Shown one piece after another: positions 53,955-62,124 of a stretch of DNA of 62,124 nt. A program made the translations under genes and the position numbers. Origin of the DNA: Deinococcus arboris (GTDB taxonomy: Bacteria; Deinococcota; Deinococci; Deinococcales; Deinococcaceae); assembly GCF_009755355.1 (NCBI RefSeq), contig NZ_WQLB01000025.1, positions 1 through 62,124 on the forward strand. Reading direction: 5' to 3'. Positions within the stretch are counted from its first letter, which is position 1, and every line of letters starts with the position of its first letter. The notes beneath the pieces were generated by a model. It was not told where the DNA came from. It did no database searches and saw nothing but the letters and a program-made list of their open reading frames with translations.

Positions 53955-55007
53955 CTATTTGCGCCAGACGGCGACCGTGACTGTGCCGCACGTGTAGGAG
54001 GAGGTTCGGCTGTACCCCTGACCGGTGTAGTTTGCATGTTTTTCAGCGGCTTGCGCAGCGCTCATCCCATGAAAGGATGCCCACTGACCTTGCCTTGGCA
54101 CCCACGTTGAGTTATACGTGCTGCCGTTGGAGGCACACGTAATCAGGTTGGGCATCATGCCGGAATCGGCCAGGTGGTCAACGAGCCGCTGATAATCAGC
54201 ACCTTTAATACCGTTAAACGTCAGATTGCCTGCGGGTCGGGGCGGCCAGAACAGCACTGAGGCTTCTGGAAAGGTTCTGCCAGCTAGAGGCGTCCAGGGT
54301 CCATCCAGACCGGCTTTTCCTCCGATAAAGGGTGTGGTCAACCCCCGCTCAAATGTCATGGGCATGGGCTGCCCCCCTTTCTGCAGATGAACATGGAGAT
54401 GTGGGGCAGAAGAGGATCCTGAGTTGCCGATGCGCCCCAAAAACTGTCCGGCATTGACCCGGGCGCCATTGGTGACCCGCACCTCCTGTTCAATCCCTGT
54501 GCCGTCGCTCTTGCCGTTGGTGCCTGTAAAGACCTGGGCATTGTGTGGACACAGTGCGGCGGGAATGCTGCCAGGTTGAGCATGGGCATACAGGGCTTGA
54601 GCGCCGTCATCCTGCAAAATCCACAAGTGGTTGCCACCGCCAGCAAACTTTGATCCAGGCTTGTAGAGGGGGTGTAAAGCCCCTGGAATGTTCTCGGGGG
54701 CGTTGCGCCAGCAGCCTACCACCGTGCCGGCCGCCATAGCGTAGAAGGGTTTCCCGTAAACAATCCAGTTGCTGTTGACCTTGGTGTCGGTGGCACCGGC
54801 TTTCAGTCTGGACCAGTTGGTATCAGACACGCGGCGCAGGGCCCCAATATCTTTGCCCTCCGCTTGAATACCCCCTGTGTGAACGCCCGCGTTGTAGCGC
54901 TCGTCGGCGTTAAGGTCGTCACCTCTGAGAGGCAGAGTCAGAGCAGCGGTGGTGGACTGAACAAGAGTGGCGACCGCCAGGGTAACCAACAGAGATTTTG
55001 AGGTCAT
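53955..55007 (-). CDS. Secreted M23-family peptidase with tandem-repeat C-terminus
   Basis: The 350-aa protein has a signal peptide (MTSKSLLVTLAVATLVQSTT). The M23/LytM zinc site is visible as HLHVHL (H203, H205, H207) and YAHAQ at 140-144, with a His/Asp pair earlier. Residues about 265-345 match bacterial tandem repeat domain 1 (GADYQRLVDHLADSGMMPNL, STWVPRQGQWASFHGMS), a module often attached to secreted proteins in Deinococcus. It likely cleaves peptidoglycan or another wall polymer. The styrene-monooxygenase-like gene lies 29 bases upstream on the same strand. Confidence 0.9.
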   Translation of the reverse strand: MTSKSLLVTLAVATLVQSTTAALTLPLRGDDLNADERYNAGVHTGGIQAEGKDIGALRRVSDTNWSRLKAGATDTKVNSNWIVYGKPFYAMAAGTVVGCWRNAPENIPGALHPLYKPGSKFAGGGNHLWILQDDGAQALYAHAQPGSIPAALCPHNAQVFTGTNGKSDGTGIEQEVRVTNGARVNAGQFLGRIGNSGSSSAPHLHVHLQKGGQPMPMTFERGLTTPFIGGKAGLDGPWTPLAGRTFPEASVLFWPPRPAGNLTFNGIKGADYQRLVDHLADSGMMPNLITCASNGSTYNSTWVPRQGQWASFHGMSAAQAAEKHANYTGQGYSRTSSYTCGTVTVAVWRK

Positions 55008-55036
55008 GTGTATGCTCCTTGAAAGAAAGCGCAGGG

Positions 55037-56302
55037 TTAGGTTTGCGTGGCGAGGGCGGCGACACCGTGGCGCGCCATGAATGCGGCGGCTTCGTGCGGG
55101 CTGGTCAGCCAGGGAAAGAACTCAGGTGGGTGATTGAAACCGTTGACAAAGGCGTGGGCCAGGCTGGGATGACGCTGCGCGGCGTCCAGAACACCCAGCA
55201 CGTGTGGTGGGGGTGGCCCCAGCAATGCGTTCGTCCATTGGGTCACGTACTGCGCGTACCCCCAGTAATCCTCAAAGGTGTCCTGCATCCAACTCCGGTC
55301 GAAGGGACGGTCGCGCTGCCACAGAATCCGTTCCAGGTAGACGGCAGAGGCGCGTGCGGCGCTGCCCGCGCCCTGACCGGTCAGGGGATCATTGACCACC
55401 ACGGCGTCCCCCAGACCCAGTACAGGTCGCCCCGAAGGCAGGGTGGCCACTGGGCGGCGGACCTGTGGGGTCACCTGTCCCACAAGTGTTCCCATCACGT
55501 CCGTCAATTGGGCGTCCTTGACCCTGTCGTAGTCCCACGGAACGAAGGCCGCCATGAGGGCCAGCATGCGCTGAAGTTGGTCTGCAGGGTCCTGAATATC
55601 CCTAAAAACGTCCAGTGGCCCTCCCGGAACGGCTTCAATCAGCACATTCTCGTAAGGCAGCCACGCGCCCTGTGCGGTACGGGTCAGACCAGGGAGCAAA
55701 AAGACCTCGCCGGCACCGGGAATCAGATTGAAGGTGACGGCACTGTGGCCCGAGCGCGGCCTGACGTTTTGAAGATAAGCCAAAGCCAGGTGACGCTGCG
55801 GCGCATCATACGGGCTGCGCGACGCGTCTCTCTCAAAGATTCGCCCCAGATCACCCTTTCCGGTCGCGACCAGCACAAGGTCATGGGTGTCGCTTAAACG
55901 TTCAGCCGTATTCACATCTGCCTGCTCGGTCACCACGGCCCCGCCCCGCCCAGCAAACGTGCGCTGCCAGTGAGCAAACTTGACGCGTTGATCGATGCTG
56001 TAGGCCGGATGATCTAGCCGAGCTTCAAAGGACATGGCCTTGTGTCCGGGAAGTTCTGGGTGAGGCACACTGAAGGCGATGCCCTCGATTGAGTGGCACA
56101 GCCCATCCCAGAAGTTCAGGTCAAGCTGCCGCTCGGTTTCGCAGGCATCGTGGAACAGCGCTTGCGTGCTCATCACCTGACCTGACTCGACCTGTTCTGG
56201 GGTCCGGTCCGTCACCAGCGTCACCTGATAACCGTGATGCTGTAGGCCTAGCGCGAGTTGAAGTCCCGCCTGTCCAGCGCCAATCACCGCAATTGGCCTC
56301 AT
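55037..56302 (-). CDS. Styrene-monooxygenase-like flavoprotein (StyA-type)
   Basis: The ATG at 56302 after GGAGGAGAT gives 421 aa, the usual StyA length. The Rossmann start PIAVIGAGQAGLQLALGLQHH has the GxGxxG motif, and the middle (AYSIDQRVKFAHWQRTFAGRG, then RDASRSPYDAPQRHLALAYL) matches the StyA substrate domain. StyA enzymes epoxidise styrene-like alkenes using FADH2 delivered by a partner reductase; no reductase gene is seen next to it. The gene lies 189 bases downstream of a giant regulator and upstream of a secreted peptidase, so its substrate here may differ. Confidence 0.88.
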   Translation of the reverse strand: MRPIAVIGAGQAGLQLALGLQHHGYQVTLVTDRTPEQVESGQVMSTQALFHDACETERQLDLNFWDGLCHSIEGIAFSVPHPELPGHKAMSFEARLDHPAYSIDQRVKFAHWQRTFAGRGGAVVTEQADVNTAERLSDTHDLVLVATGKGDLGRIFERDASRSPYDAPQRHLALAYLQNVRPRSGHSAVTFNLIPGAGEVFLLPGLTRTAQGAWLPYENVLIEAVPGGPLDVFRDIQDPADQLQRMLALMAAFVPWDYDRVKDAQLTDVMGTLVGQVTPQVRRPVATLPSGRPVLGLGDAVVVNDPLTGQGAGSAARASAVYLERILWQRDRPFDRSWMQDTFEDYWGYAQYVTQWTNALLGPPPPHVLGVLDAAQRHPSLAHAFVNGFNHPPEFFPWLTSPHEAAAFMARHGVAALATQT

Positions 56303-56491
56303 ATCTCCTCCTTTCAGGTTCATTGGTGCCAGGTCCCAGCCACGGCGCGTGGAAGTGTTCTCTGGCTGTCGCTTTGAACCTGAGCAGAGCTTAAAAGGAG
56401 GCTGTGACATGAGCGTGACGGCATGTCCCAAAGGAAAAGCATCGTGTCAGACGGATAATTTAGGTCACCGCGACATGATGATTTCTTCTTC

Positions 56492-59400
56492 TCACATACC
56501 ACTTATATTTTCAGATGCCAGAAAATCTTCCCACGTGTTGGGGAGAGGTTCACCCAACAGCGCGCACTGGTGACGGATCTGGGTATATACCGACACCAGA
56601 GCCATCAACTCGCCGCGCCCGCGCAGGCACCGGAGTGTCAAGGACAGCGCAGACCAGTCGAAAGGATCCATTGCCAGCAAAATTTGTCCCAGACGAGCGG
56701 CCTCGGCCGGCTCCCGCAGTTCGGCTGCGTAGGCCGCCAACCTTAACCCGTAGGCCAGCACTTCTCTGGCGCCCGATAAAAAGTCGGGGAAGTCGGCGGC
56801 GTAGGCGCCGCGCCATAAGCTGCTCTGCTGCGTCTTCAAAAAGAGTTCTGCGTCGCTGACGACTTCATGACCCAAAGCGTACCCATAGGCGGTGCGCACC
56901 ACACAGGCGGCGCCGTAAGTGGCACGTAAACGGCGAATCTGCTGCCGCAGGCTGACTGCAGCTTGCTGGGGATCTTCATCGGGGAACAGAACCTCAAGTA
57001 GTTCATCTGAGGGCATGCCCAAACGCCCAGCCAGACGGTTTTCGAGGAGGCAGATGAGCAGCCTGAAGCCCTTGACCGAGCGTGATGCCAGGACTTCTTC
57101 GCCTCGCCTTATCTGGACTGGACCTAAGACACCCAGTTGGAGCAGCTCAGATGGGGCGGCTGGCTCAGACAGGAGTAGTGGCCAAGATCTGTCCACTTCC
57201 TCAATGGTCTCTTGCAGCGGAAAGAATTGTAATGTTCTGTAAGCAAAGCTGGAAAAATGATGCTGTCTGAAAAAAGCCAGGCGCCGCTCCGCGGTGTGCC
57301 GGTCGCCCCGCAACCGATCTGCTTCCAGTCCGAACCGCTCGGCGTAGGCTGGCATCTTCATACTCCGTCCCAGGTCGCACGCCGCCTCAAACGCCTGAAT
57401 GGCAGCGGCAGCCTCTCCTTGCCGTTCCAACAGAAATCCCCGGGCAAACAGGTAGAAGGGGGCGGTAGCGGCCTGCCCGCTGGCCTGGATGACGGCCTCA
57501 CCCGCCTCAATCTGCTGCTGGGCCCTCTTCAGATCACCATGTGCGCTTTCGGCCCACGCACTGATACTCATGACCCAGCCGAGCAGACTGTTATCTTGAA
57601 CCTCTTGGGTCAGGCGCAGGCCCTGCCGGGCGTGCCTAACAGCCAGAAGGCCGTCTTGAGGCCGCGCCCATTCGAGCGACAGATTGCACAGGTACAGCTG
57701 AGTCAAGATGGTATACATCGAGGCTTGGTCTCCCTCCAGCAATTCTTGGGCGGCCAGCAGCAGATCCTGCGCTCCTTCAAAATCGCCCTGAATCATCCGG
57801 CAACTGGCCAGTTCGCCTTGGGCACGGGCCAGCAGGCGCGGATCGCCTTGCCCTTCGGCCAGCCGCACAGCCTGCTGAGCGTCTGCCGCCGCCGCAGGCA
57901 CCTGAAGGGCCCAGCTGAGGACGCGGGCCCGCTCCAGCAGCAGCCCAGCCTGAAGAGTGACCGCGCCCGTCTGAGCACTCACCCCGATGGCCTCTCCCAG
58001 CGTGGCAAACATCTGTGGGTTCGCCTGCGCAATTTGAATCCGGCCCAGTGCCTGAAGAAGCGTAATGCGCTCGGCGGGTTCAGGACTGCGGTTCAGCGCC
58101 CGCCGAATGCTGGCTTCCGCCTGGTCTGCCTGACCTGTACGCACCTGAGCCATCGCCACCTGGGAGGAGACGTAGGGAAGGCCACTGAGCTCGTACTGAT
58201 GTTGGTCCCAGATGTCCAGCGCCCCTATAAAGTCCGAAGCGCTGACCCGGGTCTCCAGCCAGCAGGCCCAGAAGTCAGTTTGCTCGCGCAAAGCTTCTGG
58301 TGCATTTTCAAGGAGCCGCTCAGCTTCCCGCCCCCGACCAGAGCGGGCCAGCAGCCGCGCGCACAAGTACCGTGACTCAGGTCTAAAGGGGTCTAGCGAA
58401 AGAGACTGGGTGGCCCTGTGAAGCGACCGTTCCATCTGAAAGGGCTCTAACGCCTGCGCAGCTTGAAGAGCCGTGCCCGCCCGTTCGGCAGAAGGGACCA
58501 GGTCGGCCAATTGATCTAGGAGATCGGCACAAGCGGCCTCGGCTCCCCGAGCCTGCGCGGACAGGAGCGCCTGTCTCAGCACCTGCACGGCCTCAACCGC
58601 TGGTAGTTCGGCCCAAGTCAGCAAGCGTGCCGCCTGTGCCGGTTGACTCTTCAAGAACTGAACACAGCGCCGCGCCGTTTCACGGCGAAGACGGTATGGC
58701 GTCTCTTTCAGAGCGACTTCCCGGAACAGGGGGTGTTCAAAACAGCCGTCCACCAGAAGGCCGCTCCTTGCCATGTCCTGAGCCAACCGGGCCACTGAGG
58801 GCACTGGCAGATCGCTAAGGGTCGCTGCCGCCTCAAGGCTTAATGTGTGGTCCGGCAGAGCAGTGTCCCATATGGCCCACAAGCCTATGAGCCGGCCAGC
58901 TTCCGCCGGCGTCAGCACACCCACCGACATCTGACTCAGTTGATCGGCAATCAGGGCCTCGATACTGGTCGGAAGGGTCGACGCGGCCGGTTCCCGCCAG
59001 CGCCACCGGCCGACGTCCTGATAGAGGGCGCCGCTGCGACTCAGATGCCGGAAGAATTCCAGAAGGAAGAGTGGATTGCCCTGACACCGTGGCGCCAGCC
59101 AAGTCAAGGCAGCGTCTGGTAAATGCCCCTGGGCCTGCTGTTCGACCAACGCACGGGCTGCTGCCAGGTCCAGAGAGGAGAGACGCTGCTCGACAAACGG
59201 TTCCGGCAGGGGTGTGCGGCTGGAGACCACCAGGGCGACGCCCCTTTTGCGCGGCAGCGCACGTCCCAGTGACAGCCAGAATTGGGCTGCGCGTCCGGAC
59301 ACGTCGTGGAAGTCTTCCGCCCAGACCAAAATGGGACCCGCGCGGTTGAGAAGCGCACTGACCGCTGTGACCAAGACGGCAAGGTCCTGATCTTGACCTT

Positions 59401-59647
59401 TCAGGTGGCGCTCTAAAGTCTGGCTGGCCCAGCATGGAGCGCCGGAAAGGTCGAGAAGAGAAGCAAATCCAGTTTCAGCGTTGCGCGTGTGCATGTACAG
59501 AGAAGGGCCAGGCCACTCGCAGAGAAGCTGCTGCCCCAAATACGTTTTGCCCATGCCCGGTTCACCCACTACGGCAATGGCCTGACCACCTCGGCGTGAA
59601 GAGATCCGCTGCAAACGCTGAGAGAGGATGTGAAGATCGTCAGACAT
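56492..59647 (-). CDS. AAA-TPR regulator with C-terminal winged helix and BTAD
   Basis: The 1051-aa protein starts with an AAA/MalT-type ATPase: Walker A VVGEPGMGKTYL (GEPGMGKT, 28-35), Walker B PILVWAEDFHD near 105-115. Degenerate TPR repeats fill about 380-790. The last 217 residues form an OmpR/SARP winged-helix (LLQLGVLGPVQIRRGEEVLA, VSLRQQIRRLRATYG) from about 835 and a BTAD (WSALSLTLRCLRGRGELMALVSVY) to the end. In most SARP proteins this pair is at the N-terminus, so the order is reversed. AAGGA precedes the ATG. It probably controls the StyA-like gene downstream. Confidence 0.93.
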   Translation of the reverse strand: MSDDLHILSQRLQRISSRRGGQAIAVVGEPGMGKTYLGQQLLCEWPGPSLYMHTRNAETGFASLLDLSGAPCWASQTLERHLKGQDQDLAVLVTAVSALLNRAGPILVWAEDFHDVSGRAAQFWLSLGRALPRKRGVALVVSSRTPLPEPFVEQRLSSLDLAAARALVEQQAQGHLPDAALTWLAPRCQGNPLFLLEFFRHLSRSGALYQDVGRWRWREPAASTLPTSIEALIADQLSQMSVGVLTPAEAGRLIGLWAIWDTALPDHTLSLEAAATLSDLPVPSVARLAQDMARSGLLVDGCFEHPLFREVALKETPYRLRRETARRCVQFLKSQPAQAARLLTWAELPAVEAVQVLRQALLSAQARGAEAACADLLDQLADLVPSAERAGTALQAAQALEPFQMERSLHRATQSLSLDPFRPESRYLCARLLARSGRGREAERLLENAPEALREQTDFWACWLETRVSASDFIGALDIWDQHQYELSGLPYVSSQVAMAQVRTGQADQAEASIRRALNRSPEPAERITLLQALGRIQIAQANPQMFATLGEAIGVSAQTGAVTLQAGLLLERARVLSWALQVPAAAADAQQAVRLAEGQGDPRLLARAQGELASCRMIQGDFEGAQDLLLAAQELLEGDQASMYTILTQLYLCNLSLEWARPQDGLLAVRHARQGLRLTQEVQDNSLLGWVMSISAWAESAHGDLKRAQQQIEAGEAVIQASGQAATAPFYLFARGFLLERQGEAAAAIQAFEAACDLGRSMKMPAYAERFGLEADRLRGDRHTAERRLAFFRQHHFSSFAYRTLQFFPLQETIEEVDRSWPLLLSEPAAPSELLQLGVLGPVQIRRGEEVLASRSVKGFRLLICLLENRLAGRLGMPSDELLEVLFPDEDPQQAAVSLRQQIRRLRATYGAACVVRTAYGYALGHEVVSDAELFLKTQQSSLWRGAYAADFPDFLSGAREVLAYGLRLAAYAAELREPAEAARLGQILLAMDPFDWSALSLTLRCLRGRGELMALVSVYTQIRHQCALLGEPLPNTWEDFLASENISGM

Positions 59648-60105
59648 GGGGGTTCCTTTGTCGCGCGAGATTCGAAGTCAGACCTGGTTCAGAGCTTTAT
59701 GCTGATGAGACTTACCACACCGTTTACAGGCCGTTCGCCATGACAGTACATCCCACCCAGTCGCCTTGAAGCACACTAACTGACCACCGCATCAGCAGCC
59801 AAATCACCTGCGCTTCGTACCGATGTTCGTAGCAGCGTCAGCCTGAGTGGGGGGGCATATGAGTGGTAGACGTAACTCAGGCGCTCGTGCAGATGCACGA
59901 GCGCCTGTCGCTGGTAGATCTTCTGTTGCTACCCTCAGAAGTCATTAGGCTTAACGCCTTACCTCATAGGTTTTGGCAACTGCAGGACTATAGATTCAGC
60001 TGCGGCCGTTCGCGCGAAAGAGCGTTCACCTGGTGGGAAAAGCGGTCAGCTTGGAAACCCACGCAAAAGGTGGAGTGCGCCTGACAGGGGTAGTATCAGG
60101 ACGTG
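59648..60105. other. Gap upstream of regulator
   Basis: No coding gene is supported here; open frames 59863-60084 and 60033-60242 run mainly over non-coding or antisense sequence. It holds a strong hairpin at 59878-59907 and probably the regulator's promoter near 59650-59760. Confidence 0.35.
59878..59907. repeat. Strong 14-base hairpin
   Basis: CAGGCGCTCGTGCA (59878-59891) and TGCACGAGCGCCTG (59894-59907) are exact inverted arms with a 2-base spacer. The core AGGCGYTCGTG is shared with the hairpin at 53910. It lies about 200 bases past the antiporter stop. Confidence 0.8.
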
Positions 60106-61611
60106 TCATCCCGGATCTCCAATTGGCTGCGGCTCACTTCTGGGCGCTGCCAGCCGCGCCTGAACTGTATCCGCAAATGGTCGAGCTGCCAAAATCTGGA
60201 GTACGTCGCCAGCCTGAATGCGAGTATCACCACGGGGAATGATGTACTGCTCCTCTCGGCAAATCAGTACGATCAGAGCCTCGGCCGGCAATCCTAAGTT
60301 CAGAATGCGCTGACCCACAAAGTCAGAGGTCGCAGGCACCGTGACCTCAATCAGATCGTTTTTCCCTGCCCCGGTTGGGGTGTATTCCAGGGGCATAACA
60401 GAAGGGCCAGCAAGCGGAGCATTGACTCTAAGCCAACGGGCCACAAAGGGCAGCGACGTCCCCTGCACAAGAATAGAGACCAACACCAGAAAGAACGCCA
60501 CATTGAGCAGAAGGGGCGCGCCAGGCACACCCGCAATCACAGGGAATGTAGCCAGAACGACGGGTACAGCACCGCGTAAGCCGACCCACGCCACCATGGT
60601 CTTGTGCGCCAACGGCATTCGGACGCCCAGCAGGCTGAGATAGACCGCCACCGGACGAGCTACAAACACCAGCACGGCTGCCAAGATCAGGGAGGGCACC
60701 GCCACAGCAGGTAATTGCAGTGGGAAGACTAAGAGACCCAGCAGCAAGAACATTCCGACTTCCATCAGGTAAGTGAGTCCCTCATGGAAATGCCGCAGAG
60801 AGCGCTTATGAACAAAATCGCTGTTCCCCAGCACAACCCCAGCTATGTACACGGCGAGTAGACCACTACCGTGTGCTGCGGCCGTCAGACCGTAAATGAC
60901 TGCCACAATGGCCACGGTCAGCACCGAATACAGACCTTCAAGCGGCAACCGAACACGGTTGATAAGAGGTACTGCGAGCCGGCCCAGGCCGTACCCGAAG
61001 ATGCCGCCCAGCGCCATCTCCACAGCGAACTTGCCCAGTAGATCGAGCGGTGCTTTCTCTGGGTGCAGGGCCATGGATGTGAGGCCGATGACTAAGACAA
61101 CCGCAGTAGGGTCATTGATGCCGGACTCAAACTCCAGCATGGGCCGAATGTTGCCTTTGAGCCCCAAGGCGCGCTCTTTCAGTACTGAGAAGACGGCACT
61201 GGCGTCGGTAGGCGCCACAATGGCCCCCAACAACAGAGCAACCACCCAGGGCAGGCCGAAGAGGTAATGAGCTGCTACGCCCACGATGCCAGTGGTCAGG
61301 ACGACGCCCACTGTGGCGAGTGAAATACCCGACCAGAGTACCGGCCGGGTACTGCGCCAGTTCGTCTCTAAGCCCCCAGTAAACAGGATGAAGGCCAGGG
61401 CGATGATGCCCACAAACTGGGTAATTTCGTAGTTCTCAAACGCAATACCGCCCGGGCCTTCACTGCCCGCCAGCATGCCAATAATCAAAAACAGGAGGAG
61501 CCCAGGCAGGCCCAAGCGGCCGCCAACCTTGCTGGCCAGCAGACTCAGTAATAGCAGACCGCCTCCCATGAGCAGAATGAGTCCAGTATTCAAAAAGATC
61601 GTCTCCTTCAC
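60106..61611 (-). CDS. Potassium/proton antiporter, NhaP2/CvrA type
   Basis: The 501-aa protein has about 12 hydrophobic helices, with the CPA1 marks LFTGGLETN, APTDASAVF, FESGINDPTAV and GLRGAVPVVLA. The cytoplasmic tail holds a TrkA_C-like domain (DFVGQRILNLGLPAEALIVL, PRGDTRIQAGDVLQILAA). It exports K+ or Na+ in exchange for H+ under osmotic or pH stress. It stands alone on the minus strand with no operon partner. Confidence 0.93.
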   Translation of the reverse strand: MKETIFLNTGLILLMGGGLLLLSLLASKVGGRLGLPGLLLFLIIGMLAGSEGPGGIAFENYEITQFVGIIALAFILFTGGLETNWRSTRPVLWSGISLATVGVVLTTGIVGVAAHYLFGLPWVVALLLGAIVAPTDASAVFSVLKERALGLKGNIRPMLEFESGINDPTAVVLVIGLTSMALHPEKAPLDLLGKFAVEMALGGIFGYGLGRLAVPLINRVRLPLEGLYSVLTVAIVAVIYGLTAAAHGSGLLAVYIAGVVLGNSDFVHKRSLRHFHEGLTYLMEVGMFLLLGLLVFPLQLPAVAVPSLILAAVLVFVARPVAVYLSLLGVRMPLAHKTMVAWVGLRGAVPVVLATFPVIAGVPGAPLLLNVAFFLVLVSILVQGTSLPFVARWLRVNAPLAGPSVMPLEYTPTGAGKNDLIEVTVPATSDFVGQRILNLGLPAEALIVLICREEQYIIPRGDTRIQAGDVLQILAARPFADTVQARLAAPRSEPQPIGDPG

Positions 61612-61691
61612 AAAAGGTCAGTAGGCGAAAAGGAAATTAAAAAAAGAGGAGCAGAACTCAGGAGCTTGCAGATCAAGGTCTACCTTGAACG

Positions 61692-62006
61692 TCAGGACTT
61701 TTCGGGCTCAGGGTGAAATTCCCGCTCAATGAAGGCGTGGAGGGCATCCCGGAAGGCGTCACCCTCTGTGGGCAGCTTGGCCGCGTAAGCGGCGTCCCGG
61801 ATCGCTGCGGAGAGGAGTTGAGCGGCAGCTCGAGTGCGACTGACGTCCATCAGCTCGGCCAGTTGGGAGAGCCAGAATGCGTCGGGCGCGCTCAGGCGCA
61901 CCGTTACTTTGCTTTCAGGGAGATCACCTTCAGGGCCGCGTGCGGCCCGCTCTTCCAGCACATGCTGAATCAGTGTCTGAACACGGGAAGCGGATTTATT
62001 CGCCAT
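61692..62006 (-). CDS. Small ribbon-helix-helix-like DNA-binding protein
   Basis: The ATG at 62006 follows GGAGGT; the longer frame to 62051 adds a non-conserved segment through the operator palindrome. The 104-aa product has KVTVRLSAPDAFWLSQLAELM then SRTRAAAQLLSAAI, the strand-helix-helix shape of a RHH/CopG-type protein, with an acidic C-terminal tail. A perfect inverted repeat upstream supports autoregulation. No toxin gene is seen in the window; its partner could be beyond the right edge. Confidence 0.7.
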   Translation of the reverse strand: MANKSASRVQTLIQHVLEERAARGPEGDLPESKVTVRLSAPDAFWLSQLAELMDVSRTRAAAQLLSAAIRDAAYAAKLPTEGDAFRDALHAFIEREFHPEPEKS

Positions 62007-62037
62007 AGAACCTCCAACTGCAGTATAGAATATTTGC

Positions 62038-62050
62038 TGGCAATTTGCCA
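62038..62050. promoter_or_regulatory. Perfect palindrome upstream of RHH-like gene
   Basis: TGGCAA (62038-62043) and TTGCCA (62045-62050) form exact arms around one T, ending 32 bases before the start of the RHH-like gene. A half-site ATTGCCAA lies at about 62088. It is the likely autoregulatory operator. Confidence 0.6.
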
Positions 62051-62124
62051 TATTTTAGTCTATAGGTTAGATCTTGATATTAGATAGATTGCCAACTTTT
62101 TACTGCTGTAGTCGGTACCAGCCT

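Noticed and set aside
1..62124. CRISPR array, phage module or plasmid replication origin
   Set aside because: No regularly spaced repeats, integrase, structural phage gene, Rep protein or iteron cluster was seen.

Overview
The window looks like an accessory replicon segment (plasmid or genomic island) of a Deinococcus-type bacterium. This is inferred from the moderately high G+C content, the frequent GTG/TTG starts with 4-base stop/start overlaps, the mix of IS6, IS5, IS630 and IS701 family elements, and protein families common in that genus (NhaP2-type antiporter, AfsR/SARP-like giant regulators, bacterial tandem repeat domain proteins). No database search was possible, so the taxonomy is an inference. 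There is no rRNA or tRNA gene, CRISPR array, prophage module or recognisable replication origin.

Layout. 0.7-4.9 kb: a leftward nitric-oxide response block with flavohaemoglobin, a small membrane protein, a group III truncated haemoglobin, a GAF-GGDEF diguanylate cyclase and an NsrR-like repressor. Two AT-rich repeats lie upstream of the flavohaemoglobin gene. 4.9-6.2 kb: an IS5-family element nested in a decayed IS6 element. 6.2-25.5 kb: a patchwork of small-molecule redox and detoxification genes (several SDR proteins, four alpha/beta hydrolases, NTF2/SnoaL folds, DUF1330, a cyclase, a thioredoxin-reductase-like flavoprotein, GNAT, methyltransferase, ankyrin protein) with one-component regulators (AraC, OhrR-like MarR), broken by IS6 and IS630 relics and deletion chimeras. 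25.9-29.6 kb: three insertion sequences in tandem (IS630, IS701, IS630), the last inserted at the very end of the IS701 element. 29.7-37.9 kb: RidA, AraC, an AfsR-like regulator and an unrecognised 341-aa protein between two transposase relics. 38-41 kb: aldo-keto reductase, hydrolase and TetR.

41.5-46.6 kb: an oxidative-stress group (a probably Tat-exported Fe/Mn superoxide dismutase, an AhpD-like protein, a secreted protein and a MarR regulator with a Cys-rich tail), then an XRE-cupin regulator with three copies of a palindrome TTGCC-N5-GGCAA around it, and a MOSC protein coupled to a truncated aminotransferase. 47.5-53.2 kb: a complete molybdenum hydroxylase cluster of the PaoABC/YagTSR type, with XdhC and a MocA-like cytidylyltransferase. 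53.9-62 kb: an M23 peptidase, a styrene-monooxygenase-like flavoprotein, a 1051-aa AAA/TPR regulator with its DNA-binding domain at the C-terminus, a cation/proton antiporter and a ribbon-helix-helix-like small protein with its own palindromic operator.

Most gene groups fit sensing and removal of reactive nitrogen, oxygen or organic compounds, each next to a dedicated regulator. The most system-like units are the NO/c-di-GMP operon, the TTGCC-N5-GGCAA candidate regulon, and the flavin monooxygenase/giant-regulator pair. Decay is extensive: at least a dozen transposase relics and about ten gene fragments record repeated insertion and deletion.
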